Shown: positions 10,192 to 18,952 of the stretch, in pieces
Numbering within the stretch: the first letter of the stretch is position 1
Layout of the letters: each line of letters opens with the position of its first letter
From: an uncultured Pseudomonadota bacterium
Lineage (GTDB): Bacteria > Pseudomonadota > Gammaproteobacteria > Steroidobacterales > Steroidobacteraceae
Direction: 5' to 3'
Assembly (NCBI GenBank): GCA_903839465.1
Contig: CAIMCI010000273.1
Location: 1-49,438 of the forward strand
Length of the DNA: 49,438 nucleotides
Notes under the pieces: model-generated
Database searches by the model: none
Seen by the model: the letters and a program-made list of their open reading frames with translations, nothing else
What the model was told of the DNA's origin: nothing
Program-made: the position numbers and the translations under genes

Positions 10192-10763
10192 CCGGTCGGG
10201 CGAGACTCCGGGTGGCCGGCGTCGTTCTGTTGCTCGCGGCCCAAAGCGGCGGTGCCGCGCCGGGCGGCGACACGCCGTCCCGGGTCGTGCGCCGGTTCTA
10301 CGAGTGGACGCTGCGCAACGGCGAGCAGGTACGGCGGCTCGAGCCCCGGGTGTCGTGGGATCCCGAGAACCGCAGGCTCGCGCTGGACACGACGACGCTG
10401 CCGGAGTTTGTCGCCGCCTTCATGGACTCGGGGCTGTTTGCGCCCGAGTTCACGACGATCCTGTCCGGCTACTACCGCAATCACGGCGAGGTCATCGCCG
10501 CGACCCCGCCGGACCTGCTGGACGCCTACGCCATGCACGGCCGCGACATCCTCCTTGAAACGGAAGACATGGACATCTTCTTCTGTGCGCAGGAAATGCA
10601 GTACACCACGGCCTTCATCCGGCGCATGACGCTGCTCACCGTGCACGCGGATGCCGATCGGACCGACGTCCGCTCGACGTCGACCTACGGCTGGAAAACG
10701 GACTTCACGTTGCGTCGGGTCGACGGTCGCTGGCTGATAGCCGGCTACTGCGTATTCCGCTAG
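10188..10763 (+). CDS. Exported protein of unknown function
   Basis: This 191-residue protein starts with a short signal peptide (positively charged RARLR, hydrophobic VAGVVLLLAAQSGGAA) and then a mature domain opening with SRVVRRFYEWTLRNGEQV. That layout resembles small periplasmic DUF3828/NTF2-like proteins, including the closing strands DFTLRRVDGRWLIAGYC. The similarity is a visual impression, not a database hit. It overlaps the flavodoxin gene by four bases and so is probably co-expressed with it. Two cysteines are present in the mature part (FFCAQE and GYCVF), which could form a disulfide. No catalytic motif is seen. Confidence 0.65.
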   Translation: MTGRARLRVAGVVLLLAAQSGGAAPGGDTPSRVVRRFYEWTLRNGEQVRRLEPRVSWDPENRRLALDTTTLPEFVAAFMDSGLFAPEFTTILSGYYRNHGEVIAATPPDLLDAYAMHGRDILLETEDMDIFFCAQEMQYTTAFIRRMTLLTVHADADRTDVRSTSTYGWKTDFTLRRVDGRWLIAGYCVFR

Positions 10764-10769
10764 CAGCGC

Positions 10770-11582
10770 TCAGGTTCCGCAGCTGCGCGTAAGGGGCAGG
10801 GCGGAGGTCGTCTGCCACTCGGCGTCCGTTGTCGTCCGCACCGTCGCCGGCGGGAAGTCGATGGTGACGTTCATTTCCCGGCCTTGTTCGTCACGCAGGT
10901 TCGATACCCCCTGATAGCGGCGCAGCGCATGCCCGTTGCTGGCGTACCAGACGTCGATGGCAGGGGCGATCAGGCCCAGCAGCCCGCCCAGCGCGACCTG
11001 GAAATGCTCGCGCTCCTCGCCCGCGACGGCGGTGCGCTCCACGCGCCGTGCCTTCAGGGAGTGGATCGAGCCACTGCCCAGCAGCGCTATACGGAAGGAG
11101 ATCTCCTGACCGGACACCAGTGCGTCCCACTGGCGTAGCAGCAGTTCGTTGAAGCCGGCGTCGGCGACGAGCCCGGGCTCGGAGTTGAAGCGGTGGACGC
11201 GGGGCGGCTTACCGCCCGGCCCCGTCGTCGTGATGACATGGCCGCCATCGGCGCGCGTCACGGTCGTCCGCGTGCCGGCCCTGGCGTCGGTGATATCGAG
11301 GTCGGGAATGAGCGGCTCGACATACTGCAGATCCTTGCGGGCGAAGGGTCGGCCATCGTCGCAGGTGTAGAAAACGGTGCGGGCGACGACGCGGGCATCG
11401 ACGCGGCGCACGAAATGGAGTTCGCGGTAGAGGATCCTGCCGTTGCCTGCCGAGCGGGCAATGCCCTCGAAGCGCGTGAGCGGTTCGGGCACGCTGGCCG
11501 CGGCAGGGGCGCTGCACGGCACCATCATGGCCATCGCGGCGCAGACGTACGAGCTTCGGGACAACCAACCTCGACGCGACAC
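10770..11582 (-). CDS. Exported protein of unknown function
   Basis: This 270-residue protein is predicted from GTG 11582, which is preceded at seven bases by a perfect AGGAGG; later in-frame ATGs lack such a site. The start gives a clean signal peptide: basic SRRGW, hydrophobic CAAMAMMV, and an AAA cleavage region near residue 28. The mature part is rich in alternating polar/hydrophobic strands (for example ILYRELHFVRR, VVARTVFYTCDD, HVITTTGPGG) and suggests a beta-rich periplasmic protein. I do not recognise a family. It converges on the preceding gene (6-bp gap) and diverges from the DUF3313 gene. Confidence 0.65.
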   Translation of the reverse strand: MSRRGWLSRSSYVCAAMAMMVPCSAPAAASVPEPLTRFEGIARSAGNGRILYRELHFVRRVDARVVARTVFYTCDDGRPFARKDLQYVEPLIPDLDITDARAGTRTTVTRADGGHVITTTGPGGKPPRVHRFNSEPGLVADAGFNELLLRQWDALVSGQEISFRIALLGSGSIHSLKARRVERTAVAGEEREHFQVALGGLLGLIAPAIDVWYASNGHALRRYQGVSNLRDEQGREMNVTIDFPPATVRTTTDAEWQTTSALPLTRSCGT

Positions 11583-11626
11583 AGAAGGCCTCCTCAACCG
11601 CACAACGGGCAGCAGGTAGTTCGCAC

Positions 11627-11692
11627 TGGCGATCCGGGTGGATTCAGCAGTCGCTGCTAGGCGGGTCCGCGTCCGGTATATTGGCGATCCGG
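11627..11692. repeat. 11-bp direct repeat in a divergent promoter region
   Basis: TGGCGATCCGG occurs at 11627-11637 and again at 11682-11692, exactly 55 bp apart, in the 137-bp space between two divergent genes for exported proteins. Both copies are on the same strand. It could be a pair of regulator sites; no known operator is recognised. Confidence 0.45.
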
Positions 11693-11719
11693 ACCGCCAC
11701 CACTCAACCGGAGGAAGCC

Positions 11720-12478
11720 ATGAAACGGAACTTTCTGCAGCGCGCACTGGTCGCCTGTGCAACGGCTGTCTGTATCGCCGGCAGCCCGCTGCTCGGCACG
11801 TCGCTGGCGCACGGCGCGAGTCCGCCCGACACGTGGGATCACCTCGTCAGGGTGAAGTCGAAGAGGCTCTCGGCTGTCTACCTCCTGCCGGGCGCCGATT
11901 TTCGTGGTTATACCAAGATCATGCTGGATCCGGCCCAGGTGGCGTTTCGCAAGAACTGGGTCCGTGACTACAACTCGTCGGTGCGCGACCTGTCGCGCCA
12001 GATCAGCGACGAGGACGCCGTCAAGCTCGCCGACAACATGCGCGCCGGTGCCATGAAGATGTACACGGAGGTGTTCCAGAAGGCCGGCTACGAGATCACG
12101 ACGGCGGCCGGGCCGGAGGTGCTGCGTATCGCCCCGAACATCCTCGACCTCTACATGACGGCACCCGAGCCGATGACGGCGGGCCGTACCCGTACCTACA
12201 CGGTCGACGCCGGCGAGGCGACCCTCGCCCTCGAGGTGCACGATTCCCTGACCGGAGCGCTGCTCGGTCGGGCCGTCGACCGGCGGACGGCGGGCTCGGG
12301 GGGCAGCTACCTCAGCCGCGCGAGCGACATCCAGAACATGGCGGACTTCGAGCGCCTCTACCGGCAATGGGCCGAGACGAGCGTCAAGGGCCTCGAGGAG
12401 CTGAAGGCCCGGTCACCCCTGGTGGTGAATGCCGGCGCCAAGGGCCCCGCGACGCTGGAGAAACCGGCCAAGCCCTAG
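11720..12478 (+). CDS. DUF3313-type exported protein
   Basis: This 252-residue protein has a signal peptide (KRNFLQRALVACATAVCIAG, cleavage near AHGA) and the DUF3313 layout: AVYLLPGADFRGYTKIMLDPAQVAFRK near the start of the mature domain, a middle DEDAVKLADNMR helix, and LEVHDSLTGALLGRAVDRR in the C-terminal half. DUF3313 proteins are periplasmic or lipid-anchored envelope proteins of unknown function; this copy shows no lipobox cysteine at the cleavage site. GGAGGAAG directly before the ATG fixes the start. It converges on the FadR-type regulator gene with an 8-bp gap. Confidence 0.75.
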   Translation: MKRNFLQRALVACATAVCIAGSPLLGTSLAHGASPPDTWDHLVRVKSKRLSAVYLLPGADFRGYTKIMLDPAQVAFRKNWVRDYNSSVRDLSRQISDEDAVKLADNMRAGAMKMYTEVFQKAGYEITTAAGPEVLRIAPNILDLYMTAPEPMTAGRTRTYTVDAGEATLALEVHDSLTGALLGRAVDRRTAGSGGSYLSRASDIQNMADFERLYRQWAETSVKGLEELKARSPLVVNAGAKGPATLEKPAKP

Positions 12479-12486
12479 CGCGGTGC

Positions 12487-13263
12487 TTACCGCTCGCCGT
12501 GGATGGAGACCCGGTAGTCGAGGTCGATGTCGGCAAGCACAAAGCCGCGGCGGAAGTCGCGGATGTGCCTCTCCATCCACAGCCGCGCGAGTGGCGCGTC
12601 GCCGGCACGGATCGCGCGGGCGATGTGCTCCTGGGCGTCCTGAACGCGTTGGCGCGCCTGTGGAATCCGGTCGAGCAGCAGCGCCAGCGATGAAATGAGC
12701 ACCTGCAGGGCCGGTGCCTGGGCGAGGGCCAGCACCGGGTTCTGGGCCGCATCGGCGATGGCGCTGAAGAACGCCGCAATGCCCGCCATCGCCAGCGCCG
12801 GGTCGTCGCGCTCGCGCGCAAAGCGGGCCACGGCCGCGTCGATGCGCTCCATGTCGGGTGCCGAGCGGCGTTCGGCGGCGGCGTGTGCCGCCGGCGGCTC
12901 GAGGACCATCAGGGCTTCCCAGACCTGCGCGACCGTCACGTCGCTGAGCACGAGCGCCTGGCTGACGCGATCGGCGAGCGCGTCGCCGCCGGGTGCCGCG
13001 ACGACCATGCGCTTGGTGCCCCGGGCGCGGGCGATGAGGCCGCCGCTCTCCAGCTCGCGCAGCGCCTCGCGTACCGTCGAGCGGTTGACGCCGAACTGCT
13101 GCGCAAGGACGAGCTCCGACGGCAGCGCGGTGCCACGTTCCAGGGTCCGGTCGATGATGCGCGCGGAGATGGCGCTCGCGACCTTGCGGTAGGTGGGTTC
13201 GGCGCGGACCGGCGCAAAGACGGCGTCAGACACGGCGTCAGGTACCGAGGTCGAAGAGTTCAC
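12487..13263 (-). CDS. FadR-subfamily GntR transcription regulator
   Basis: This 258-residue regulator has an N-terminal winged helix (about residues 24-92; [42 protein letters not shown]) and a C-terminal all-helical FCD ligand domain (about 105-245). In most FCD domains a DxxFH block and two later histidines bind metal; here the middle block reads [15 protein letters not shown], so the Asp and the His are lost, while [10 protein letters not shown] and ERHIRDF remain. It may therefore sense its ligand without metal. The gene overlaps the 3' end of ivd by 26 bp on the same strand, so it is co-transcribed with ivd. A FadR-type palindrome lies in the ivd-mccB promoter. Confidence 0.88.
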   Translation of the reverse strand: MNSSTSVPDAVSDAVFAPVRAEPTYRKVASAISARIIDRTLERGTALPSELVLAQQFGVNRSTVREALRELESGGLIARARGTKRMVVAAPGGDALADRVSQALVLSDVTVAQVWEALMVLEPPAAHAAAERRSAPDMERIDAAVARFARERDDPALAMAGIAAFFSAIADAAQNPVLALAQAPALQVLISSLALLLDRIPQARQRVQDAQEHIARAIRAGDAPLARLWMERHIRDFRRGFVLADIDLDYRVSIHGER

Positions 13264-14413
13264 GGCCGATCAGCATGCGGCGGATTTCCTGGGTGCCGGC
13301 ACCGATTTCGTACAGCTTGGCGTCGCGCAGCAGCCGGCCGGCCGGGTAGTCGTTGATGTACCCGTTGCCCCCGAGCGCCTGGATGGCCTCCAGGGCGACG
13401 CGCGTCGCCCGCTCGGCGGCGTGCAGGATGCAGCCGGCCGCATCGCGGCGCGTTACCGAGCCCACATCGCAGGCGCGGGCGCAGGCGTAGACGTAGGCGC
13501 GACTGGCGGAGAGGTCGGTGTACATGTCGGCAAGCTTGCCCTGCATCAGTTCGAACGTGCCGATGGCGCGGCCGAACTGCTTGCGCTCGCGCACGTAGGG
13601 CAATACCAGGTCCATCGCCGCGGCCATGATGCCGAGCGGTCCGCCCGCCAGCACGACGCGTTCGTAGTTCAGGCCGCTCATGAGGACCGCGACGCCGCCG
13701 TTCAGCGCCCCGAGCACGTTGCGGGCAGGCACCACGCAGTCATCGAACACGAGTTCCCCGGTGCTCGAACCGCGCATGCCGAGCTTGTCGAGTTTCTGTG
13801 CCACCGAGAAGCCCGGCGTACCTCGCTCGACGATGAAGGCTGTAATGCCGCGCGGGCCCGCGCCGGGGTCCGTCTTGCCGTAGACGATCACGAGGTCGGC
13901 ATCCGGCCCGTTGGTGATCCACATCTTGCGGCCGTTGAGCACGAACGTGTCGCCGCGCGCCTCGGCGCGAAGCTGCATGCCGACGACGTCGGAGCCGGCC
14001 CCCGGCTCCGACATGGCCAGCGCGCCGACGTGCTCGCCCGAGATCAGGGGCGGCAGGTACGCCTGGCGCTGCGCGGCGTTGCCATTCAGGCGCAGCTGGT
14101 TCACGCAGAGGTTGGAGTGGGCCCCGTAGGACAGGCCCACGGAGCCGGAGGCCCTTGATATTTCCTCCACGGCGATCACGTGCGCGAGGTAACCCATGCC
14201 GGTGCCGCCGTCGGCCTCGGGTACGGTGATGCCGAGCAGTCCCTGGGCGCCGAGGACCGGCCACAGATCGCGGGGAAAGGTGTCGGTGCGGTCGATCTCG
14301 GCGGCCCGCGGCGCGATCAGGTCCTGCGCGAGGCGCCGGACGTGCTCGCGCAGGCCGTCCACATCCTCGCCCAGGCCAAAGTCGAGAGTCGCGTCACTGA
14401 GCACGGCGGCCAT
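13238..14413 (-). CDS. ivd: Isovaleryl-CoA dehydrogenase
   Basis: This 391-residue FAD flavoprotein oxidises isovaleryl-CoA to 3-methylcrotonyl-CoA, the third step of leucine breakdown. The diagnostic feature is [12 protein letters not shown], where Glu251 is the catalytic base at the position special to isovaleryl-CoA dehydrogenases; the usual acyl-CoA dehydrogenase base near the C-terminus is replaced by Gly in [20 protein letters not shown] and WITNG are the standard substrate and FAD contacts. ATG 14413 gives the family length; the longer open frame runs into mccB. It is divergent from mccB across 67 bp and overlaps the downstream regulator gene. Confidence 0.95.
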   Translation of the reverse strand: MAAVLSDATLDFGLGEDVDGLREHVRRLAQDLIAPRAAEIDRTDTFPRDLWPVLGAQGLLGITVPEADGGTGMGYLAHVIAVEEISRASGSVGLSYGAHSNLCVNQLRLNGNAAQRQAYLPPLISGEHVGALAMSEPGAGSDVVGMQLRAEARGDTFVLNGRKMWITNGPDADLVIVYGKTDPGAGPRGITAFIVERGTPGFSVAQKLDKLGMRGSSTGELVFDDCVVPARNVLGALNGGVAVLMSGLNYERVVLAGGPLGIMAAAMDLVLPYVRERKQFGRAIGTFELMQGKLADMYTDLSASRAYVYACARACDVGSVTRRDAAGCILHAAERATRVALEAIQALGGNGYINDYPAGRLLRDAKLYEIGAGTQEIRRMLIGRELFDLGT

Positions 14414-14444
14414 GGGCTTTTCACTCCGATGATCTGATGGTAGG

Positions 14445-14457
14445 ATTGTCGGACAAT
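14445..14457. promoter_or_regulatory. FadR-family operator-like palindrome
   Basis: ATTGTC-G-GACAAT is a perfect 13-bp inverted repeat matching the TNGTNNNACNA pattern of FadR-subfamily GntR operators. It lies in the 67-bp divergent space between ivd (start 14413) and mccB (start 14481), so one site could repress both. The FadR-type regulator encoded at the end of the ivd transcript is the natural candidate to bind it. Confidence 0.65.
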
Positions 14458-14480
14458 TTACTACGCGAGGCAACCACGCC

Positions 14481-16082
14481 GTGCGCCTACCGACTGCCGT
14501 CGATACGAGAAGCGCCGAGTTCGCGGCGAATAAGGCGGCAATGGGGGCGCTGGCCGGTGACTTGGCGGCCCAATTGACGAAGATCGCGGCCGGTGGTTCG
14601 CCCCAGGCCGTGGCCAAGCACCGCGAGCGCGGGCGCCTGCTCGCCCGCGAGCGCATCGACCGGCTGCTGGATCCGGGAGCGCCGTTTCTCGAACTGTCGG
14701 CGCTGGCCGCGCACGGCCTCTACGGGGGCGAGGTGCCTGCCGCCGGCATTGTCACCGGCGTGGGCACGGTCGCGGGCCGGCCGTGCGTGATCGTTGCCAA
14801 CGACCCGACCGTAAAGGGCGGGACCTACTACCCCCTGACCGTCAAGAAGCACCTGCGCGCCCAGGAAGTCGCGGCCCAGAACCGCCTGCCGTGCGTCTAC
14901 CTCGTCGAGAGTGGCGGCGCGTTCCTGCCCGCCCAGGACGAGGTGTTTCCGGACCGCGATCACTTCGGCCGCATCTTCTACAACCAGGCGAACCTGTCGG
15001 CCGCCGGCATAGCCCAGATCGCGGTCGTGCACGGTTCCTGCACCGCGGGCGGCGCCTACGTGCCGGCGATGTCCGACGAAAACGTCATCGTCCGCAAGCA
15101 GGGGATGGTCTTCCTGGGGGGTCCGCCACTCGTCAAGGCGGCGACCGGCGAGGTCATCGACGCCGAGTCGCTCGGTGGCGCCGACGTCCACTGCCGCGAG
15201 TCGGGCGTCTGCGATCACTACGCCGAGGACGACGCCGACGCGCTCCGGATTGCGCGGCGCATCGTCTCTCGCCTGCGGCCGGCCCTCCCGCATGCCCCGC
15301 CGCGCGCGGCCCGCGAACCGTCCTACGACCCGGCCGAGCTCTACGGCATCGTTCCGTCCAGCCTGCGCCAGCCGTACGACGCGCGCGAAGTGATCGCCCG
15401 TCTCGTCGACGGTTCCGACTTCGACGAGTTCAAGGCGCTCTACGGCACGACGCTCGTCTGCGGCTTCGCGCACCTCGCCGGCTATCCGGTCGGGATCCTG
15501 GCCAACAACGGCATCCTCTTCTCGCAGAGCGCCCAGAAGGGCGCCCACTTCATCGAGCTGTGTGCCCGCGAAGGCATCCCGCTGCTCTTCCTGCAGAACA
15601 TCACCGGCTTCATGGTCGGCCGCTCCGCCGAGGCCGGCGGCATCGCCAAGGACGGCGCGAAGCTCGTGACCGCGGTCGCCTGCGCCCGGGTGCCGAAGCT
15701 CACGGTCGTCATCGGTGGCAGCTACGGCGCCGGCAACTACGCGATGTGCGGTCGGGCGTACGCACCGCGCTTCCTGTTCCAGTGGCCGAACGCGCGGACC
15801 TCGGTCATGGGCGGCGAGCAGGCCGCCCACGTGCTCTCGACCATCCGGGCCGACGCGCTCGCCGCCCAGGGCAAGCCGTGGAGCGACGCGGAGCGGACGA
15901 GCTTCATGGCGCCCGTGCTCGAGCAGTACGAGCGTCAGGGCCACCCGTACTACGCCTCGGCGCGGCTCTGGGACGACGGTGTCATCGATCCGCTCGACAC
16001 CCGGCGCGTGCTCGCCCTCGCGCTCGCCGCCTGCCACTGTGCCCCCGCCGAGGACACGCGCTTCGGCGTGTTCAGGATGTAG
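14481..16082 (+). CDS. mccB: Methylcrotonoyl-CoA carboxylase, beta (carboxyltransferase) subunit
   Basis: This 533-residue acetyl-CoA-carboxyltransferase fold protein has N-terminal [19 protein letters not shown] (about residues 48-66) and the MCC-specific [25 protein letters not shown]. The oxyanion-hole glycine stretches are [17 protein letters not shown] and the later [14 protein letters not shown]. It carboxylates 3-methylcrotonyl-CoA to 3-methylglutaconyl-CoA using carboxybiotin from the alpha subunit, whose gene begins 3 bases after this stop. GTG at 14481 is the likely start; no strong Shine-Dalgarno sequence is seen, only GAGG eleven bases upstream. The order mccB-mccA matches liuB-liuD except that no hydratase gene lies between. 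Confidence 0.95.
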   Translation: MRLPTAVDTRSAEFAANKAAMGALAGDLAAQLTKIAAGGSPQAVAKHRERGRLLARERIDRLLDPGAPFLELSALAAHGLYGGEVPAAGIVTGVGTVAGRPCVIVANDPTVKGGTYYPLTVKKHLRAQEVAAQNRLPCVYLVESGGAFLPAQDEVFPDRDHFGRIFYNQANLSAAGIAQIAVVHGSCTAGGAYVPAMSDENVIVRKQGMVFLGGPPLVKAATGEVIDAESLGGADVHCRESGVCDHYAEDDADALRIARRIVSRLRPALPHAPPRAAREPSYDPAELYGIVPSSLRQPYDAREVIARLVDGSDFDEFKALYGTTLVCGFAHLAGYPVGILANNGILFSQSAQKGAHFIELCAREGIPLLFLQNITGFMVGRSAEAGGIAKDGAKLVTAVACARVPKLTVVIGGSYGAGNYAMCGRAYAPRFLFQWPNARTSVMGGEQAAHVLSTIRADALAAQGKPWSDAERTSFMAPVLEQYERQGHPYYASARLWDDGVIDPLDTRRVLALALAACHCAPAEDTRFGVFRM

Positions 16083-16085
16083 GTC

Positions 16086-18071
16086 GTGATCAACACACTC
16101 CTCGTTGCCAACCGCGGTGAAATCGCCTGCCGCATCCTGCGCACCGCCCGCGCGCTCGGTCTGCGCACGGTGGCGGTCTATTCGGACGCCGACGCCGGCG
16201 CGCGCCACGTCCGCCTCGCCGATACCGCGGTGCGCATCGGGCCGGCACCGCCGCGCGACAGTTACCTGAGCAGCGATGCGCTCATCGCCGCCGCCCGCCT
16301 CACCGGGGCCGATGCGATTCATCCGGGTTACGGCTTCCTGTCCGAGAACGCGCCGTTCGCCGCCGCCTGCGCCGCGGCGGGCATCGCCTTCGTCGGTCCG
16401 CCGGCCGCCGTGATCGCCTCGATGGGCTCGAAGTCGGCCGCCAAGGAAGCGATGCACCGCGCCGGCGTGCCGGTACTGCCGGGCTATCACGGCACCGAGC
16501 AGTCGCTCGAGCGGCTGGAGGCGGAGGCGCGGCGCATGGGTTACCCGCTGATCGTCAAACCGAGCGGCGGCGGCGGTGGCAAGGGCATGCAGATCGTCAC
16601 GGCAGACACGGGCCTGCGCGAAGCGCTCGAAGGGGCACGGCGCATCGCCGAGCGCTCCTTCGGCGATACGACCCTGTTGCTGGAGCGCTACCTGCCCCGA
16701 CCGCGCCATGTCGAGGTGCAGATCCTCGCCGACGCGCACGGCACGGTTCTCCATCTGTACGACCGCGATTGTTCGGTGCAGCGGCGCCACCAGAAGCTGC
16801 TCGAGGAAGCGCCGGCTCCTGACATTCCGCCACCGGCCCGGGCCCGCCTGCACGCCGCGGCCGTCACCGTGGCGCGGAGCATCGGTTACGTCAACGCCGG
16901 CACCGTCGAGTTCCTGTACGCCGACGGCGAGTTCTATTTCATGGAAATGAACACACGGCTGCAGGTCGAGCATCCCGTCACCGAGGCGGTGACGGGCCTC
17001 GATCTCGTCGAATGGCAACTGCGCATTGCCGCGGGCGAGAAGCTCGACTTCGCCCAGGACGACGTCCGTGTATCCGGTTCGGCGATCGAGGCACGGGTCT
17101 GCGCCGAGGACCCGGCGCAGGAGTTCACGCCAAGCGCCGGCCTGTTGCGACGCCTGGACTGGCCGGGCCCGACGGCCGGCGTGCGCACCGATGCGGGCTT
17201 CGAGTCCGGCGACCGCGTGCCGTCGGACTACGACTCCCTGCTGGGCAAGGTCATTGCCCATGCGCCGACCCGCCGCGCGGCCGTCGCGCGGCTGGCCGGC
17301 GCGCTCGATCAGATGCGCGTCGTGGGCGTGGCCTGCAACGCCGGGTGGCTCGTGCAGTGCCTGCGGACCCCGACCTTCACCGGCGGTGCCGTGACGACGC
17401 GCTTTCTCGAGGACGAGGCGTCGGCGCTCACGGCCCCCGCGGCCGGCAGCGCCGGCTGGCGCCTGGCCGCGGCGGTCGCCGCGCTCGTCTCGACCCGGGC
17501 GCACGGCAACGTATCCACCGCCTGGCAGGTGGCGGATGGATTCCGGATCGGGCGGGCGGCCCGCTTTGCCGTGCGCGGCCTTCTCAACGGGTTGCCGCTT
17601 GCTGCGACCGTCGCCGCCGCGCCGGACGGCTGGGATGTCAGCGTCGAGGGCGACCCGCAGCACCTCACCTGGCAGCCACGGGACGACCGTCGGGGCTTCG
17701 TCACCCTCGATGGCGTCACCCACGCGGTGGAATTCGATCGCCAGGACGACGGTTTCGAGCTCTGGATCGACAACGTCCACTCGGCGTTCGCGGCAGAGAC
17801 GGCCAGCACGGGGCGCGGGGCGCTCGCGCTCGCCGACGAACTGACGGCCCGCCTGCCCGGCACGGTGTCACGCGTTCTCGTCGCGATCGGCGAGGTCGTG
17901 GCGCAGGGCCAGCCGCTGCTCGTCGTCGAGGCGATGAAGATGGAGCACACGATCCGTGCGCCCCACGCCGGAACCGTGGTCAGGCTGGCGGTCAGCGCCG
18001 GGGACCGGGTAACCGAGGGCCTGCGCCTTGCCGACCTGAGCGAACCCTCGGCCGACGCCGTTACTCGATAA
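16086..18071 (+). CDS. mccA: Methylcrotonoyl-CoA carboxylase, alpha (biotin carboxylase/BCCP) subunit
   Basis: This 661-residue subunit has biotin carboxylase at about residues 1-445 (VANRGEIACRI; the ATP loop KPSGGGGGKGMQ; FYFMEMNTRLQVEHPVTE), a BT linker domain, and a C-terminal biotinyl domain (about 590-655). Its EAMKMEHT carries the biotinylated Lys618. With MccB it forms the leucine-pathway carboxylase rather than acetyl- or propionyl-CoA carboxylase, judged by the partner and the ivd neighbour. GTG 16086 starts three bases after the mccB stop, so translation is coupled. The family usual length is about 660. Confidence 0.95.
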   Translation: MINTLLVANRGEIACRILRTARALGLRTVAVYSDADAGARHVRLADTAVRIGPAPPRDSYLSSDALIAAARLTGADAIHPGYGFLSENAPFAAACAAAGIAFVGPPAAVIASMGSKSAAKEAMHRAGVPVLPGYHGTEQSLERLEAEARRMGYPLIVKPSGGGGGKGMQIVTADTGLREALEGARRIAERSFGDTTLLLERYLPRPRHVEVQILADAHGTVLHLYDRDCSVQRRHQKLLEEAPAPDIPPPARARLHAAAVTVARSIGYVNAGTVEFLYADGEFYFMEMNTRLQVEHPVTEAVTGLDLVEWQLRIAAGEKLDFAQDDVRVSGSAIEARVCAEDPAQEFTPSAGLLRRLDWPGPTAGVRTDAGFESGDRVPSDYDSLLGKVIAHAPTRRAAVARLAGALDQMRVVGVACNAGWLVQCLRTPTFTGGAVTTRFLEDEASALTAPAAGSAGWRLAAAVAALVSTRAHGNVSTAWQVADGFRIGRAARFAVRGLLNGLPLAATVAAAPDGWDVSVEGDPQHLTWQPRDDRRGFVTLDGVTHAVEFDRQDDGFELWIDNVHSAFAAETASTGRGALALADELTARLPGTVSRVLVAIGEVVAQGQPLLVVEAMKMEHTIRAPHAGTVVRLAVSAGDRVTEGLRLADLSEPSADAVTR

Positions 18072-18149
18072 ACGCCGCGCATTCGGCCCTCGCCGCCCGC
18101 GGCGCGGCGCGCGACAGTGGACTTAGGCTTCAGCGCCTGGGGACCCGCC

Positions 18150-18701
18150 GTGCATGCCCGAGCCCACCGCCGACCGGCCGAACGAGCGGCCGCCAACAGC
18201 CGCGCTTCGCACTACGCGATTCTGCTCATCGGCGGCCACTGCGAGCGCTGCGGCTGCGCGGCGGAGGCGGCCAGCTTCTGGTTGCCGCCGGGTCACGAGC
18301 AACGGCCGGCCGAGGCGCACGAGCCGGACTGGGAGCGGGTGGCGACCGCGGTCGTGCTCCACGGCGTAAGCTGGATCGATCCGGCCACGCGCGAGCGCCT
18401 TGCCGCGAGCCTGCCGACGCTGAAACCGGCCGCGCACCCGCCCGGGCTCCGGCGGCGGTCCTGGCTCAACCACTGCGAGCACTGCGCGGCACCGGTCCCG
18501 GGCCTCGACGATCCGGATACCCGCGCGACGGTCGGCATCGCGCTGACCGGGCGGCTGGCGGCGCCCGTGCTGCTCGTCACGAGCGGTCAGCCCATCTCGC
18601 TTCGGGCACACGCCTGGACCTATGGCGATCTGGCGGACGCGGCAACGGCACGTCTCGACGGCGCGGTTCCGGGCGGGTTCGCGCACGGCGCCTCACCCTG
18701 A
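18150..18701 (+). CDS. Unknown protein with two CxxC pairs (zinc-ribbon-like)
   Basis: This protein of about 183 residues is not recognised. It opens, after an arginine-rich leader, with HYAILLIGGHCERCGCAAEAA and later has HCEHCAAPVPGLDD, so two CxxC knuckles about 70 residues apart could bind one zinc ion. GTG 18150 is preferred because GGGGA lies six bases upstream; an in-frame GTG at 18117 would add 11 residues. It follows mccA by 78 bases on the same strand and may be read through from the leucine operon. A short lipid-free, soluble cytoplasmic protein is suggested. Confidence 0.55.
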   Translation: MHARAHRRPAERAAANSRASHYAILLIGGHCERCGCAAEAASFWLPPGHEQRPAEAHEPDWERVATAVVLHGVSWIDPATRERLAASLPTLKPAAHPPGLRRRSWLNHCEHCAAPVPGLDDPDTRATVGIALTGRLAAPVLLVTSGQPISLRAHAWTYGDLADAATARLDGAVPGGFAHGASP

Positions 18702-18897
18702 AGCCGCCGGCCGGCCCCAAAATGGCGCCTGGGGCACGGAGCAGGATGGCCGTCGTCTGATTGAGCAGGCCCGAAAGTCCGCGCCCAGCGGCGATACGCG
18801 TCCGGCGCTGCGACGCACCAAGAGTGACCTTGGTCTCGACAGGCGCTCCATGGGAGGGCATTGCCGTGACCCGTTTCGCGCGGCGCCGCTACCTGCC

Positions 18898-18927
18898 TAT
18901 ACTTGTCGCGGCATTTTTTGCCGACAA
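18898..18927 (+). promoter_or_regulatory. Candidate -10 box and leader hairpin for the TonB-dependent receptor
   Basis: TATACT at 18898-18903 is a good -10 box, though no convincing -35 is visible. It runs into an imperfect hairpin, TTGTC-gc-GGCA / TGCC-GACAA around a T-rich loop (18903-18927). This sits 15 bases before the GGGGGAG ribosome-binding site of the receptor gene. The hairpin could influence message stability or translation. The rest of the 251-bp gap from 18702 shows nothing recognisable. Confidence 0.35.
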
Positions 18928-18952
18928 CCAACGACGTTCCCGGGGGAGTGCA

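Noticed and set aside
14487-17780. 1097-codon open frame on the minus strand opposite mccB and mccA
   Set aside because: Same explanation: a GC-driven antisense shadow of two conserved carboxylase subunits.
18761-18952. N-terminal extension of the TonB-dependent receptor upstream of GTG 18953
   Set aside because: It would destroy the signal peptide, and the strong GGGGGAG site supports GTG 18953.
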